DNA of 64,000 bases from Algoriphagus aestuarii (GTDB lineage: Bacteria > Bacteroidota > Bacteroidia > Cytophagales > Cyclobacteriaceae). Where the stretch lies: NCBI GenBank assembly GCA_017051695.1, contig JAFIDK010000004.1, positions 1 through 64,000 of the forward strand, written 5' to 3'. Below the pieces are notes generated by a model, which saw only the letters and a program-made list of their open reading frames with translations, did not search any database and was not told the DNA's origin. This document shows, piece by piece, positions 54,259 to 63,652 of the stretch; the first letter of the stretch is position 1; each line of letters opens with the position of its first letter. The position numbers and the translations under genes were made by a program.

Positions 54259-55557
54259 TCAAAGCCTTGCGTCAATTTTTGATTTATCGAGAAAACCTTT
54301 TACATCATAGACAACCTGATCTGCAGATTTATTGATATTCAAGGATTTAAATTGTAGATGTGAAACAGCTAGGATAATCGCAGAATATTGGTTCAAGTCT
54401 GGGGATGATTTTCCCCCTAAGATTTGGATTCCATATTCATGTGCTACTTCTGCTGGATTTGCCCATGGGTCATAAACATCCACATCCATGTCAAAAGATT
54501 TTAATTCTTTATAGATGTCAATAACCCTTGTATTTCTGACATCTGGGCAGTCTTCTTTAAAGGTAAATCCCAAGATCAAAACTTTAGAGTCAATGACTTT
54601 TAGATCCTTCCTCATCATTAATTTGATCACTTCTGTTGCCACATGTTTGCCCATGGAATCATTCAGCCTTCTGCCCGCTAGGATGATTTCGGGATGATAT
54701 CCCAGTTCCTGAGCTTTCTGGGCCAAGTAGAATGGATCAACCCCAATGCAATGCCCACCTACTAATCCAGGCTTGAATTTGAGAAAATTCCATTTGGTAC
54801 CTGCTGCCTCTAAAACTTCATTGGTATCAATACCCATTAAATTGAAGATTTTAGAAAGCTCATTGACGAAAGCTATATTAATATCTCTTTGGGAATTTTC
54901 GATGACTTTAGCAGCTTCTGCTACCTTGATGGAGGGAGCCTTATGCGTACCTGCAGTGATGACCGTTTGGTACAATTGATCCACATATTCTGCTATTTCC
55001 GGAGTGCTACCAGAGGTGACTTTCAGAATTTTAGCTACAGTATGTTCTTTATCCCCAGGATTGATCCTTTCCGGTGAGTAACCGGCAAAGAAATCCACAT
55101 TGAATTTGAGTCCAGATATTTGCTCTAAAACAGGTACACATTCCTCTTCAGTTACACCGGGATATACAGTAGATTCATAAATAACTACATCTCCTTTGTT
55201 TAGATATTTCGCTATGTTTTCCGAAGCCTTGAGCATGGGAGTCAAAACCGGTCTGTTGTGTTTGTCGGTAGGTGTTGGTACAGTTACAATATAGATATTG
55301 CAATCTGAGAGCACTGCTGAATCCGAACTTGGAAGTAATCCTATCCCTTTTTCAGCAGGTGAAATCAGAACAGATTGAAGTAGGTCATTTTCTACTTCCA
55401 AGGTATGGTCAATGCCTTGGTTGAGCTCAGCGACCCTTTTTGAATCAATATCAAAACCTATAGTAGGAAATTTCTTTGCAAATTCCACTGCCAATGGAAG
55501 GCCCACATAGCCTAGTCCGATTACGGCAATTTTCACATCTTGAATTGGTGTTAGCAT
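54259..55557 (-). CDS. UDP-HexNAc/UDP-sugar 6-dehydrogenase (WbpO/TviB-like)
   Basis: This 432-residue enzyme oxidises the C6 of a UDP-sugar twice with NAD to give a UDP-uronic acid. It has GLGYVGLPLAVEFAKKF (about 15-31), PTPTDKHNRP (about 94-103), VGGHCIGVDPFYLAQKA (about 264-280, catalytic Cys) and ILGFTFKEDCPDVRNTRV (about 330-347). This is the TviB/WbpO/WbpA subgroup that prefers UDP-GalNAc or UDP-GlcNAc over UDP-Glc. Its uronic acid would be a substrate for the two AsnB-like amidotransferases. It is followed in gene order by wza and preceded by a 275-base gap. Confidence 0.92.
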   Translation of the reverse strand: MLTPIQDVKIAVIGLGYVGLPLAVEFAKKFPTIGFDIDSKRVAELNQGIDHTLEVENDLLQSVLISPAEKGIGLLPSSDSAVLSDCNIYIVTVPTPTDKHNRPVLTPMLKASENIAKYLNKGDVVIYESTVYPGVTEEECVPVLEQISGLKFNVDFFAGYSPERINPGDKEHTVAKILKVTSGSTPEIAEYVDQLYQTVITAGTHKAPSIKVAEAAKVIENSQRDINIAFVNELSKIFNLMGIDTNEVLEAAGTKWNFLKFKPGLVGGHCIGVDPFYLAQKAQELGYHPEIILAGRRLNDSMGKHVATEVIKLMMRKDLKVIDSKVLILGFTFKEDCPDVRNTRVIDIYKELKSFDMDVDVYDPWANPAEVAHEYGIQILGGKSSPDLNQYSAIILAVSHLQFKSLNINKSADQVVYDVKGFLDKSKIDARL

Positions 55558-55832
55558 TAAAATGTATTCGGTTTAATAATTATTTTTAAAAAAAAACAAT
55601 GAAATATCAAAAATCAATAAAAGCTTCACAAAGCTACGCCCTTTCAGTCACAAAAATGGTGACCTACTTGAATCAAAAACATCTTTCTGATTTTGAGTAA
55701 AGTTATAAACGTCGAAAAATTCTTGGAGAAGCTGAATCGTCACCTCCAATTGCTTCAAATGAGTACCAAAGTTACTCATTTGGAAATGATAGCAAAACTA
55801 AAGGAATTAATTAGACTTGACTTTAAAACTAT
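55558..55832. other. 275-base gap inside the operon: hairpin, orphan frame, possible promoter
   Basis: The minus-strand TAGCTTTG (55629-55636) matches the -7 box TAnnTTTG, but the nearest TTTTTG upstream is only 14 bases away, so a promoter here is doubtful. A ten-base inverted repeat, CAAATGAGTA/TACTCATTTG with a seven-base loop, lies at 55756-55782, without a T run. A 47-residue plus-strand frame from a TTG (55693-55836) reads as an amphipathic Lys/Leu-rich helix. It would converge on the Wzi stop. This is the only substantial gap in the operon. Confidence 0.5.
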
Positions 55833-57509
55833 TTAATTATTTAATTGATAGATGATATGGAAAGTGCTAGAAAAAGTCCAAAGGCTTTTACCATTCGGGA
55901 AATCTTTAGTTGAATCTGAACTTTCCTCCCATTGGTAATTCACTGCTCTATTCAAAAGTAATTTGTTGCTTAATAAAAGTTTGTTCCATTGATGGTCCAA
56001 TAGTAAACCAGCACTGAAATCTACCCAAGGACGTTTGTTTGGGTCAACAGCTAATGTTCCATAAAAAAAATCCTGATTGTTTACTATTCGTTGAAACAAA
56101 AGGCCCATTTTATTTAGCCCTGTAATCTTGGAAAATTCAAAAATCTGAGCATTGGCACCGGTCCCTATTCCAACACCCATTGGAAGACCTTCATTTGCAA
56201 ATCCTCTTGCCTGATAGTGTGTATGCCAACTTGCATTGAACGAATTCAAAAATTCATACCTTATATATCTGTTTACAGATTCCTGTTGATGGACAATCTC
56301 AGCTCTAATTTGATAATATTCTTTTTGCTTCTGGGTTTTTACAATTTTAGAAAAGCCTAGTAAATAAGCTCTTGCATGCTCTGGGTTTAAAATAAATTCT
56401 CTCCAATTATAGCTATGATCTCTTTTTCCATATTCTGCATAAATTTCAAAATTTGCATTGGAGTTAAAGTACCTGATTGAAAGAGCGACCTGTTGGTCTT
56501 GACCTTTTCCGTCATAGATGACTGAATTGTCATTTACTAAAAATTTTTTCTTTTGGAATGCTTCAAAAATCGGAAACTTATCATTGAATGAATCACCTAC
56601 GTTTTCATTGTACTGCTGAAAAGTTCTACTAAAACCCAGAAATAGTCCAGGAATAAAGTTTGGCTGAAATGTCAAATTGATTCCTGTGATATATCTCCAG
56701 TCATCAGAAAAAGGCCGTGCGAATATGCTATTTAAAAGAGAATTTTGGGATGGTAAAATACCTGAGTCTTCCGCCCTCCCTACTATTATTTCTGACTCAA
56801 GCTTTCCAAACAAAATATCGGCTGGCCTGCTTGTGCGAAAGAAAGCATGTTTTATTCCCCTTGCGTTATTACTAAAAATCAATGAGTTAAATTGTCCTGG
56901 ACCCCACCATATATTTTGAGTTCCAAATCCCAATTCTATAGGACCAGCATTCAAGCTTATAAAAGATTGTCCCCACCATACAAAAGAATTATAATCCTCA
57001 GTAAATCTCTCTGGACTATCGCCAAAATTCCAATACCTAAACCTCCCAAAAAGGATATTGTCCGTATTTTCTGAACTAAAGCCATTGTATGATTTATTTT
57101 GACTTGCGACAAATTCCGGTCTAAATTGAAATTTTAAAAATAAAAGTTTGCCATAAACTCCAGGTGACAACAACGTCTGAAATCCTGCTCCATTCATTAA
57201 AGAGTAATTTCCCCAACCAAATGGTCGATTAGAATTGTAAACACTTGTGCTTAAGATTGGTAGTAATCCAAACTGGACATTTTTCTTCAAAGGCAAGGAA
57301 TCATGGGATGCAAATCGATTTTGCTGCAAGGAAAGTACTGGCCTAAGGCTAAAAGACAAATCTTTGGTAATTTCCGAACCAAGTAACTGTTGCCTTCTAA
57401 GATCTTCTTCTAACAAAGGAAATCCCGCAGGGATAGTTTGCGACATAGAAAAAGTGGAAATAAAAACACCAAAAATAAAGGCAAACCAAACTAGCCTATT
57501 TTTTACCAT
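55833..57509 (-). CDS. wzi: Capsule assembly outer-membrane protein, Wzi family
   Basis: This 558-residue protein has a signal peptide (ending STFSMSQ, about 24). The remainder is beta-strand rich with alternating aromatic/hydrophilic residues and turns, as in an outer-membrane barrel. WGQSFISLNAGPIELGFGTQNIWWGPG (about 190-216), shown here only as GFGTQNIWWGPG, is the W-W-G-P-G feature of the Wzi family. Wzi anchors capsule at the cell surface. The neighbourhood (Wza, Wzc, glycosyltransferases) supports that. It shares one base with the upstream glycosyltransferase stop and overlaps the plus-strand orphan frame at its end. Confidence 0.88.
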   Translation of the reverse strand: MVKNRLVWFAFIFGVFISTFSMSQTIPAGFPLLEEDLRRQQLLGSEITKDLSFSLRPVLSLQQNRFASHDSLPLKKNVQFGLLPILSTSVYNSNRPFGWGNYSLMNGAGFQTLLSPGVYGKLLFLKFQFRPEFVASQNKSYNGFSSENTDNILFGRFRYWNFGDSPERFTEDYNSFVWWGQSFISLNAGPIELGFGTQNIWWGPGQFNSLIFSNNARGIKHAFFRTSRPADILFGKLESEIIVGRAEDSGILPSQNSLLNSIFARPFSDDWRYITGINLTFQPNFIPGLFLGFSRTFQQYNENVGDSFNDKFPIFEAFQKKKFLVNDNSVIYDGKGQDQQVALSIRYFNSNANFEIYAEYGKRDHSYNWREFILNPEHARAYLLGFSKIVKTQKQKEYYQIRAEIVHQQESVNRYIRYEFLNSFNASWHTHYQARGFANEGLPMGVGIGTGANAQIFEFSKITGLNKMGLLFQRIVNNQDFFYGTLAVDPNKRPWVDFSAGLLLDHQWNKLLLSNKLLLNRAVNYQWEESSDSTKDFPNGKSLWTFSSTFHIIYQLNN

Positions 57510-58597
57510 TAAACCGACCTAAGCATTTTAATGTACATCTTATTGATTGCTTTCCATGAATAATTTTTTCGAGCCAGCTTATACATATTTTTAGAGATAG
57601 CTTCCCTATCAAAATCTTTTAAACGTAATAACTGTTGAAGCAATTCATTAGAATCATTGAAATAAATAGCTTTGTTAAAAGTGGTTTCTCGATTGTAATT
57701 AACCCCAAAAGCTATAATTGGTAAGCCTAGATACATGGCCTCCACCAAAGATGGATTTGTACCACCGGCACTATGACCATGCAAATAATAATGACAATTC
57801 GAGCGTAATACATTTAGTTCCTCACTTGCATATATTGGGTTGTAAAGAATCACGTTCTTTTTTGTAGAATACTGCTCGTATAACCTCATCCCATATTCAC
57901 TTGCGTTCCAATTCCCAACTATTACATAAGGAATATCAAGGTCATTTTTGGAAAAGACCTGCAGCTGCATTTCAATATTATTCTCAGGCTCTATTCTACA
58001 AACCGTAAAAATATAGGGCTTTTTTATAAATGAATATTTCTTCAGATATAAACTTGGGTCTACAGAAGTAGCATGATTGGCGCCGTAAGCAATGAGGAAG
58101 GAATCTTTACCATATTCAGACTGAACATAATTATAGATATGCTTATTGTCCGAAATAATTGCTTCCGAAAATCTTACCGCCAAAGCCTCTGAAAACTTCA
58201 GAAATAGTTTTGCAAATTTCCCCCACTTTTCACGCTTCCATTCCAAGCCATCAATATGGGTAATTATTTTTGCCTTGGTAAATGGCTTGATAAATGGAAT
58301 CGAGATAGCTCCAGAAACTCCCAATATCAAGATATAATCAAAACCCTTTATTGATTTTGCAAGAGAAACAGTATCATACAAGACACTCTGGACTCCATTG
58401 GCTTTCAGATTTAAGTATTCCAGTTTTGCTCCTTTATAGGTATCCATTTTGTCCGGATAACTATGGCTCTGGCAATAAATCGTTACATCATAAAATTTTG
58501 GAAGTAGATCCAAAAGATATTCTACCAATGTCTCAAATCCTCCATAATTAGCAGGTACTCCTACTATTCCGACTATGGCAAGCTTTTTCTTAATCAT
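57509..58597 (-). CDS. GT4 glycosyltransferase with DUF1972 domain (WchF/rhamnosyltransferase-like)
   Basis: This 362-residue protein begins IVGIVGVPANYGGFETLVEYL (about 8-28), the DUF1972 acceptor domain. The donor domain has VCRIEPENNIEMQL and CHYYLHGHSAGGTNPSLVEAM (about 270-290, the G-G-T-N-P-S variant typical of this subgroup). Members such as WchF/Cps2T add rhamnose to an undecaprenyl-PP-linked first sugar. It acts in the cytoplasm early in repeat-unit synthesis. It overlaps the GH123-like gene by eight bases and wzi by one. Confidence 0.88.
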   Translation of the reverse strand: MIKKKLAIVGIVGVPANYGGFETLVEYLLDLLPKFYDVTIYCQSHSYPDKMDTYKGAKLEYLNLKANGVQSVLYDTVSLAKSIKGFDYILILGVSGAISIPFIKPFTKAKIITHIDGLEWKREKWGKFAKLFLKFSEALAVRFSEAIISDNKHIYNYVQSEYGKDSFLIAYGANHATSVDPSLYLKKYSFIKKPYIFTVCRIEPENNIEMQLQVFSKNDLDIPYVIVGNWNASEYGMRLYEQYSTKKNVILYNPIYASEELNVLRSNCHYYLHGHSAGGTNPSLVEAMYLGLPIIAFGVNYNRETTFNKAIYFNDSNELLQQLLRLKDFDREAISKNMYKLARKNYSWKAINKMYIKMLRSV

Positions 58598-60185
58598 TCA
58601 AATAATTCTTCATGGCAATCACCATATTATTTCGTTCGGTTTTATTATTCCGCAAAAAATAACGAGTATGAGCCTTCAATAATTGTTGAGTTTGATCCAA
58701 GTTTGATTTGACCTGAACTTTCAACACTTCTTCCAATGCATCAATCAACAACAAGTATCGAATAGAAACTTGCTCATCAGGATAAACAAAATGACTATCT
58801 CCTGAGGGCAAATCGGAAAATAATGCGGATTTCATAATCTGAGGAGACCAAATATTAAAAGCCCATCGCAACATTCCATCATAATTTTGAGCTTTTGAAA
58901 GCATCACTAAGAAATAGATATCATTGTAATTTGATGCTAACAGCATATTTGGCTGAGTTTCGAAGCAGGAAGTATACAAAGTTGTAATTTTCCCATTGGA
59001 TTTCCTTGCAGCTAATTGATCGGGCTCCAATATTATGTTACTCGATAAAGAATAATCATAAATTTTTTGTGATAAATCAGGGCTAAAAGTTCCTGAATAA
59101 CCAAACTTGAACTCCGGAACCACTTCTTTCACAAAATCTATCAACAATTCTGTGGTAGAAAAATCACGCTCATCAACCCAAAAGACAGTTTTGTCCAGCC
59201 AGTTTTTGGTTTTTAAAAAAGAGGCAAAATCAACAAGAAACGGTTTCCAAAAATCTCTATAGACCTCAGTTCCTGGGGCTGATTTAAATGATTTTACTTC
59301 TCCAGACAATTCATCAAAATAAAAATAGGTTAGATTCCAGGGAAAAAGATTATGAACTGCAATTTGATTTTTAATTCCTTTTTCTTCAGCTAATTCTACA
59401 AACTTTTCAAACAAAGAATAATCATAGGAAAATGACCCGTCTGGGTTTTTAATAATCTGGATCATCATTTGTTCTTTAGGCTTAAGGGCTGTATTGTACA
59501 GATCATAAAAAATAGAAGTTGTAACCACCGATTGATTGATGGCTTTCAACTGTTCAAACATGCTCCCTAAATCATCCCAATGCTCTTGGGAATATGGGCG
59601 TATTTCATAATAGGAAGAAATAGATTGAGGAAATTGCCAAAAGTCAATACGATAATCCAAAGATGAAAAGTCAGGTAACTTTCTATCAATCACTTTGATT
59701 ATCGCATTTAGCGTATGTGATTTTCCGGACTGGGTAAAGGTGAGTTTGAGGGGATATTTTCCTGGTTTTAACTTACTTTCTAAAGTTAATTTAACTATGC
59801 CGAAACTTGATGCTGTATTTACCTCAAAAGAACTGTTTTTCACTACCTCTACTCGATCTGGAAACATTTTTTTCTCAAAAGTGCCATTTGCAATAGCTTC
59901 CCCACAATTGCCTGCAGATAAATCTCCTTCTATAAAATGCAATTGTGCAAATTCGGCATGAGCATTTTTAGAGGCTATTGAAAGATTATAATCTATGGAA
60001 CGTAGTGGATCTGCATTGATTACGAGTGGAACAATCAAGGTTTCGTTTCTCCAAGCTTTAAATTCAGGTATACCAGGTAAGTCGGTTCCAAAATTTTCAA
60101 AGCTTGTAAAAAAACCAGAAACCTGCGCTTGGGTAAAGCAGGCGATATTTAAAAATAAAACTATAAAAGCTAGAATTCTTTTCAT
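58590..60185 (-). CDS. Secreted GH123-like / DUF4091 glycoside hydrolase
   Basis: This 531-residue protein has a signal peptide (about 1-20, ending FTQAQ). An N-terminal beta-sandwich lies at about 25-170, then a TIM-barrel-like catalytic region. FWQFPQSISSYYEI, HWDDLGSMFEQLKAINQSVV and, at about 345, FWVDERDFSTT match the GH123/DUF4091 layout. In GH123 N-acetyl-beta-galactosaminidases the adjacent Asp-Glu pair is catalytic, and here it is the D-E of VDER. The product is exported, perhaps to trim or degrade the polymer in the periplasm or outside. A hydrolase inside a capsule operon is unusual but known (length control). Its start overlaps the GT gene upstream by four bases. Confidence 0.82.
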   Translation of the reverse strand: MKRILAFIVLFLNIACFTQAQVSGFFTSFENFGTDLPGIPEFKAWRNETLIVPLVINADPLRSIDYNLSIASKNAHAEFAQLHFIEGDLSAGNCGEAIANGTFEKKMFPDRVEVVKNSSFEVNTASSFGIVKLTLESKLKPGKYPLKLTFTQSGKSHTLNAIIKVIDRKLPDFSSLDYRIDFWQFPQSISSYYEIRPYSQEHWDDLGSMFEQLKAINQSVVTTSIFYDLYNTALKPKEQMMIQIIKNPDGSFSYDYSLFEKFVELAEEKGIKNQIAVHNLFPWNLTYFYFDELSGEVKSFKSAPGTEVYRDFWKPFLVDFASFLKTKNWLDKTVFWVDERDFSTTELLIDFVKEVVPEFKFGYSGTFSPDLSQKIYDYSLSSNIILEPDQLAARKSNGKITTLYTSCFETQPNMLLASNYNDIYFLVMLSKAQNYDGMLRWAFNIWSPQIMKSALFSDLPSGDSHFVYPDEQVSIRYLLLIDALEEVLKVQVKSNLDQTQQLLKAHTRYFLRNNKTERNNMVIAMKNYLND

Positions 60186-61249
60186 GTTTTAAGAATGTAT
60201 TCAATTCTTGATTCAAATTTTTCACGGGAAAAATCAGCTCTTTTATATTTTGCTCCATCACTTAGTAACTCCCAATAAGTGGAATCTTCTGCCAGCAATT
60301 TAATTTTTTCGGAAATAAGCCCCAGCTCTCGATAATCAATCTGAAAACCATTCACACCGGTTTCAATTAATTCTGTCACTCCACCTTCCGTAGGAACAAT
60401 AGCTGGCAAATTATAGTACATCCCTTCTAACACTGTCATGCCAAAAGTCTCTACACATTCATCAGGATGAGTTAGATTCACTAAAAGAGATGCTTTTCTA
60501 AAAAATTGATGTACATCTTTTTGCACCGAAAAAACCTGAATGTTAACTGGCAAAGAATTCCTCATTTTAAATTTGTCTACCTCTTTTTTTTCGTCACTCA
60601 ACACTAAAGTAAAACGAATTGTAGGTTGATTTAGTGCAAGGGCTATAAATTCTAACACACCTTTATAAGGCCTTAATGAAGCTAGCATCAACACCTCGAA
60701 AACTTCATTCTTCTTAGTCTGAGTTTTAGATTTTTCTTCAAAATCTTTGGTAACACAATTATATAAAACCTCCACTGGCTCCCCCTCAAGAATAGGATTG
60801 TTTTTAAGATAGTTAGAAACTACAATTATTTTGGTGGAAAAATTACGAACGACCCAAAACAAAAAATTACTTAATACCTTTGGTTTGATTTCATTTTCAT
60901 GAACATGGGTGATTACTTTTTTACCAAGTAACCGGCCGGTCAATATTGCTCCAAATGGAAGTATAGTATTCACATAATAAATTTTTTCTTCTTTCTTATT
61001 TGTCATAATAAGTCTGACTGAAAGAAAAAATTGGCTTAGAAAAAATGAAAACAAGGTAAGAACTCTATGTTCAGATCTTTGGTAAAAATTATTCAGGTAT
61101 TTAAACTTAGATAAAAAACCCTCTGAATTGTTAGTATAAAGCTTTACATCAAAACCAGCCTTTATTGCTATCTCTATCACAGAAGACAAAACTTGAGGGC
61201 TACCTGTAAAATTATTGAGTAGATGAAAAAATACTACTTTTGGTTGCAT
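60182..61249 (-). CDS. GT4-family glycosyltransferase
   Basis: This 355-residue protein has FHLLNNFTGSPQVLSSVIE in the acceptor domain (about 8-26), EVLMLASLRPYKGVLEF at the start of the donor domain (about 186-202) and ECVETFGMTVLEGMYYNLPA (about 260-279). Its ORF begins inside the end of the Wzy-like gene: the two overlap by 38 bases (61212-61249), the largest overlap in the window. It also overlaps the GH123-like gene by four bases. The ATG at 61247-61249 is well placed before the family N-terminus. Confidence 0.87.
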   Translation of the reverse strand: MQPKVVFFHLLNNFTGSPQVLSSVIEIAIKAGFDVKLYTNNSEGFLSKFKYLNNFYQRSEHRVLTLFSFFLSQFFLSVRLIMTNKKEEKIYYVNTILPFGAILTGRLLGKKVITHVHENEIKPKVLSNFLFWVVRNFSTKIIVVSNYLKNNPILEGEPVEVLYNCVTKDFEEKSKTQTKKNEVFEVLMLASLRPYKGVLEFIALALNQPTIRFTLVLSDEKKEVDKFKMRNSLPVNIQVFSVQKDVHQFFRKASLLVNLTHPDECVETFGMTVLEGMYYNLPAIVPTEGGVTELIETGVNGFQIDYRELGLISEKIKLLAEDSTYWELLSDGAKYKRADFSREKFESRIEYILKT

Positions 61250-62372
61250 TAATAGAATGAGTATTTAGAATTATCATGAATATAGTGATCATTAAATAAA
61301 GAGTAGTGGCATAATATTCATGGGTAAATTGTTGGGCGATGATAAATATATAAAAGAACATTGCTGAATAAAACACTTTGTTTCTAATAAAAAGTATTGC
61401 TGACATGGTAAAAACAGCAACCAAATAGGCAATATACCCAATAAAACCATAAGTATAAAGCAAAACTGAGGTTCCATTTTCGATATAGCCTGTTCTATAT
61501 TTAGTACTGCGAGCTATCACTTCATCTACGATATTATTGCCGTGGCCAAATAAGTATTCTTTCCAAGAGGAGTTTTCGAAAAAAGAAATTTTAAAAGCTT
61601 GTAATAAATCTGCACGTGAGTTTAAGGTACTCACATTGAAAATCAATTTATTTATAAATTCGAAATAGTATAGATAGAATAAGACTGCCAGCAATACAGT
61701 TGCCAAAAAAATTCTTTTATGTTTGAAAAAAAGAATAATATAGAAGACAAATAGGGTGTTTCTATTAAACGTAAGGATTAATCCTAAAATTACAATCCAA
61801 TAGACAAATCGGTCTATTTTATTAAGGACTCTATTCTCTTTTTTCCAATAATAGATAAGAAACCAAGAAATGAGTATTGTTCCAAAAGATTGTACAGTGG
61901 TAGTAAAGCCTTTTGCTGCATGTAAAAAAGGTAATCCTTTGTCATACATAGGATGAACATGAGGATTATGTCCTATAATATAACTACTAAATACAAAAAT
62001 TATCCCTGCCACAATATGTAGAAAGAGAGCCCAATAAATAATGTCTAAAAATTCTTCTTCTTGGGATGTGATACTTGCAAACAACAAACCCAAGGCAGGA
62101 AAAAATATAATTAAAGAGGAGTCGGGTAAATTTAAAAGATATGGCACTAATAAATACGAGGTCAAACCTATAATAAGAAATATTACAGACTTTGACAGTG
62201 GTTTATTTAAAAAAAACTGGTGAAATAGGAGCAATCCCAAAACACCTAACATCGCCACCTTATCCAATGGCAAACTAATCAATGTGGAGCATGAAACCAG
62301 GAAAATCAACAAGGTCAGTCCACTTTTCCCTAAAGCCCGAGTGGATTGAATTAATAATAAGGAGTTAGTCAC
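61212..62372 (-). CDS. Wzy-like O-antigen/capsule polymerase, second copy
   Basis: This 386-residue membrane protein has about ten hydrophobic segments. GTG start (62370-62372), overlapping the upstream glycosyltransferase stop by eight bases. No O-antigen-ligase signature is strong. LNSRADLLQAFKISFFENSS, then EYLFGHGNNIVDEV (about 265-278) is the periplasmic loop typical of Wzy-like polymerases. The window has two such proteins (with 37295), so the locus may make two polymers, or one protein may be a ligase. The assignment rests on topology and context, not on conserved residues. Confidence 0.75.
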   Translation of the reverse strand: MTNSLLLIQSTRALGKSGLTLLIFLVSCSTLISLPLDKVAMLGVLGLLLFHQFFLNKPLSKSVIFLIIGLTSYLLVPYLLNLPDSSLIIFFPALGLLFASITSQEEEFLDIIYWALFLHIVAGIIFVFSSYIIGHNPHVHPMYDKGLPFLHAAKGFTTTVQSFGTILISWFLIYYWKKENRVLNKIDRFVYWIVILGLILTFNRNTLFVFYIILFFKHKRIFLATVLLAVLFYLYYFEFINKLIFNVSTLNSRADLLQAFKISFFENSSWKEYLFGHGNNIVDEVIARSTKYRTGYIENGTSVLLYTYGFIGYIAYLVAVFTMSAILFIRNKVFYSAMFFYIFIIAQQFTHEYYATTLYLMITIFMIILNTHSINATKSSIFSSTQ

Positions 62373-63648
62373 CCAACACCTCCTTCAATTGAAGTAATTG
62401 ATTAAATCTGGAATATCTACTGATTTTTGATTGAGAGTTTTTTCTCAATTCTTCTATTTCTCCATTTGAATAAAGATCCACAATCCTTAAAATTTGTCCA
62501 TAGCAGGATTCAGCAGAGTTTGCAATAAAACCAAGGCCTGACTCAGCTACCATTTGCTCCATCACATCACTATCAGACGGACAGATTAAAATAGGTTTGC
62601 CCAGAGCCATATATTCATAAAGCTTGCTACTAGGTATCCCTTTCAAATTCCCGTAAGCCATAGACAGAAAAGCATGTGATTTCTGTAATTCAACCAAAGC
62701 AGAAGATCTAGGAAGTCTATCGGTAATTTTGACATAGGGTTGTATCTCTCTAGGGATCCCCTCTTCTATCCTTTTTATTTGTTTCACATCGAAGCCTGAA
62801 CCTAAAAAAATCAATTGAAAAGGTTTTTCATCAAGAATAGCTAATTGCAAGGCTTTAAATATCAAAGACAAATCCTGAGATGGATATAAAACTCCACTGA
62901 AAGTGAGTGTAAAAATGGGGTATAGCTCTTCCTTCTTTAATTCAAACAATTCCTCTTCAAAACCATTTTCTATGGTATAGCCTTTTTTATCTAAAAACTT
63001 ACTAATCCGGCCAGTGTAAACAGATGATACTGAAATAATCGATTCAGCAGTTCCAACCCATTTTTTCTCATAAATAGCTTCGACCCTTGCTATCCATTTT
63101 CGAATTGGTCCTCCAGACTTTTCATTTTGAAGTTCATTGGTAGTCCAATCATCTCTATAATCAGCGATCCAGTTAGAATCCAATTCTTTTTTTAGGTAAT
63201 ATCCAATTTTAAAGAGGTAGAACGGCTCACCTGATATCACTATTTTATGAATTTTCTTATCACTCAAATAGGCTTTGATAAAAGGAAGAAAATTGGAAAA
63301 AGATGTGAGTTTCAATGTAAACCTTACTAAAAAAACATCTAAAAGTTTTACAAGATAAAAGAGGGGTCTCAATGCAGATTCTCCAAAAGCCAAGTATGCT
63401 TTGTCTAACATTCCCGGTCGAAATGGCAGATAATAAACTTCGTGAGTTTCAAAGACTTCATGTCTAACATGTTTTCCCAATGGTAGTTTTGTGACCTGAT
63501 GAGATCTTGTTTCAGAATTCCATTCTCTGGTAATCACAATAGGAAAATATCCTAGTTGATGTAAATTTTTCGCCCAAAAAGTAATACGCTGAGAAGGTGT
63601 CAGCGTACATGGGGTAAAATAGTTAGAAATGAGTAGAATCCTTTTCAA
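62365..63648 (-). CDS. GT4-like glycosyltransferase
   Basis: This 427-residue protein has the N-terminal RILLISNYFTPCTLTPSQRI. The donor domain starts LTFSGVLYPSQDLSLIFKAL (about 239-258). HAFLSMAYGNLKGIPSSKLYEYMALGKPI (about 327-355) includes the donor site, here KGIPSSKLYEYMALGKP, with the P-S-S-K-x-x-E-Y-M variant of WbuB-like or WcaL-like enzymes. The start is a TTG (63646-63648) with no ATG upstream in frame before the preceding stop, so a weak start is implied. It lies four bases downstream of the partial gene at the window edge. Confidence 0.85.
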   Translation of the reverse strand: MKRILLISNYFTPCTLTPSQRITFWAKNLHQLGYFPIVITREWNSETRSHQVTKLPLGKHVRHEVFETHEVYYLPFRPGMLDKAYLAFGESALRPLFYLVKLLDVFLVRFTLKLTSFSNFLPFIKAYLSDKKIHKIVISGEPFYLFKIGYYLKKELDSNWIADYRDDWTTNELQNEKSGGPIRKWIARVEAIYEKKWVGTAESIISVSSVYTGRISKFLDKKGYTIENGFEEELFELKKEELYPIFTLTFSGVLYPSQDLSLIFKALQLAILDEKPFQLIFLGSGFDVKQIKRIEEGIPREIQPYVKITDRLPRSSALVELQKSHAFLSMAYGNLKGIPSSKLYEYMALGKPILICPSDSDVMEQMVAESGLGFIANSAESCYGQILRIVDLYSNGEIEELRKNSQSKISRYSRFNQLLQLKEVLGD

Positions 63649-63652
63649 TTAT

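Noticed and set aside
55629-55636. TAGCTTTG as an internal promoter before the UDP-sugar dehydrogenase
   Set aside because: The -7 box matches, but the candidate -33 element is only 14 bases away; it also belongs to the repeated intergenic motif. Mentioned only as a possibility.
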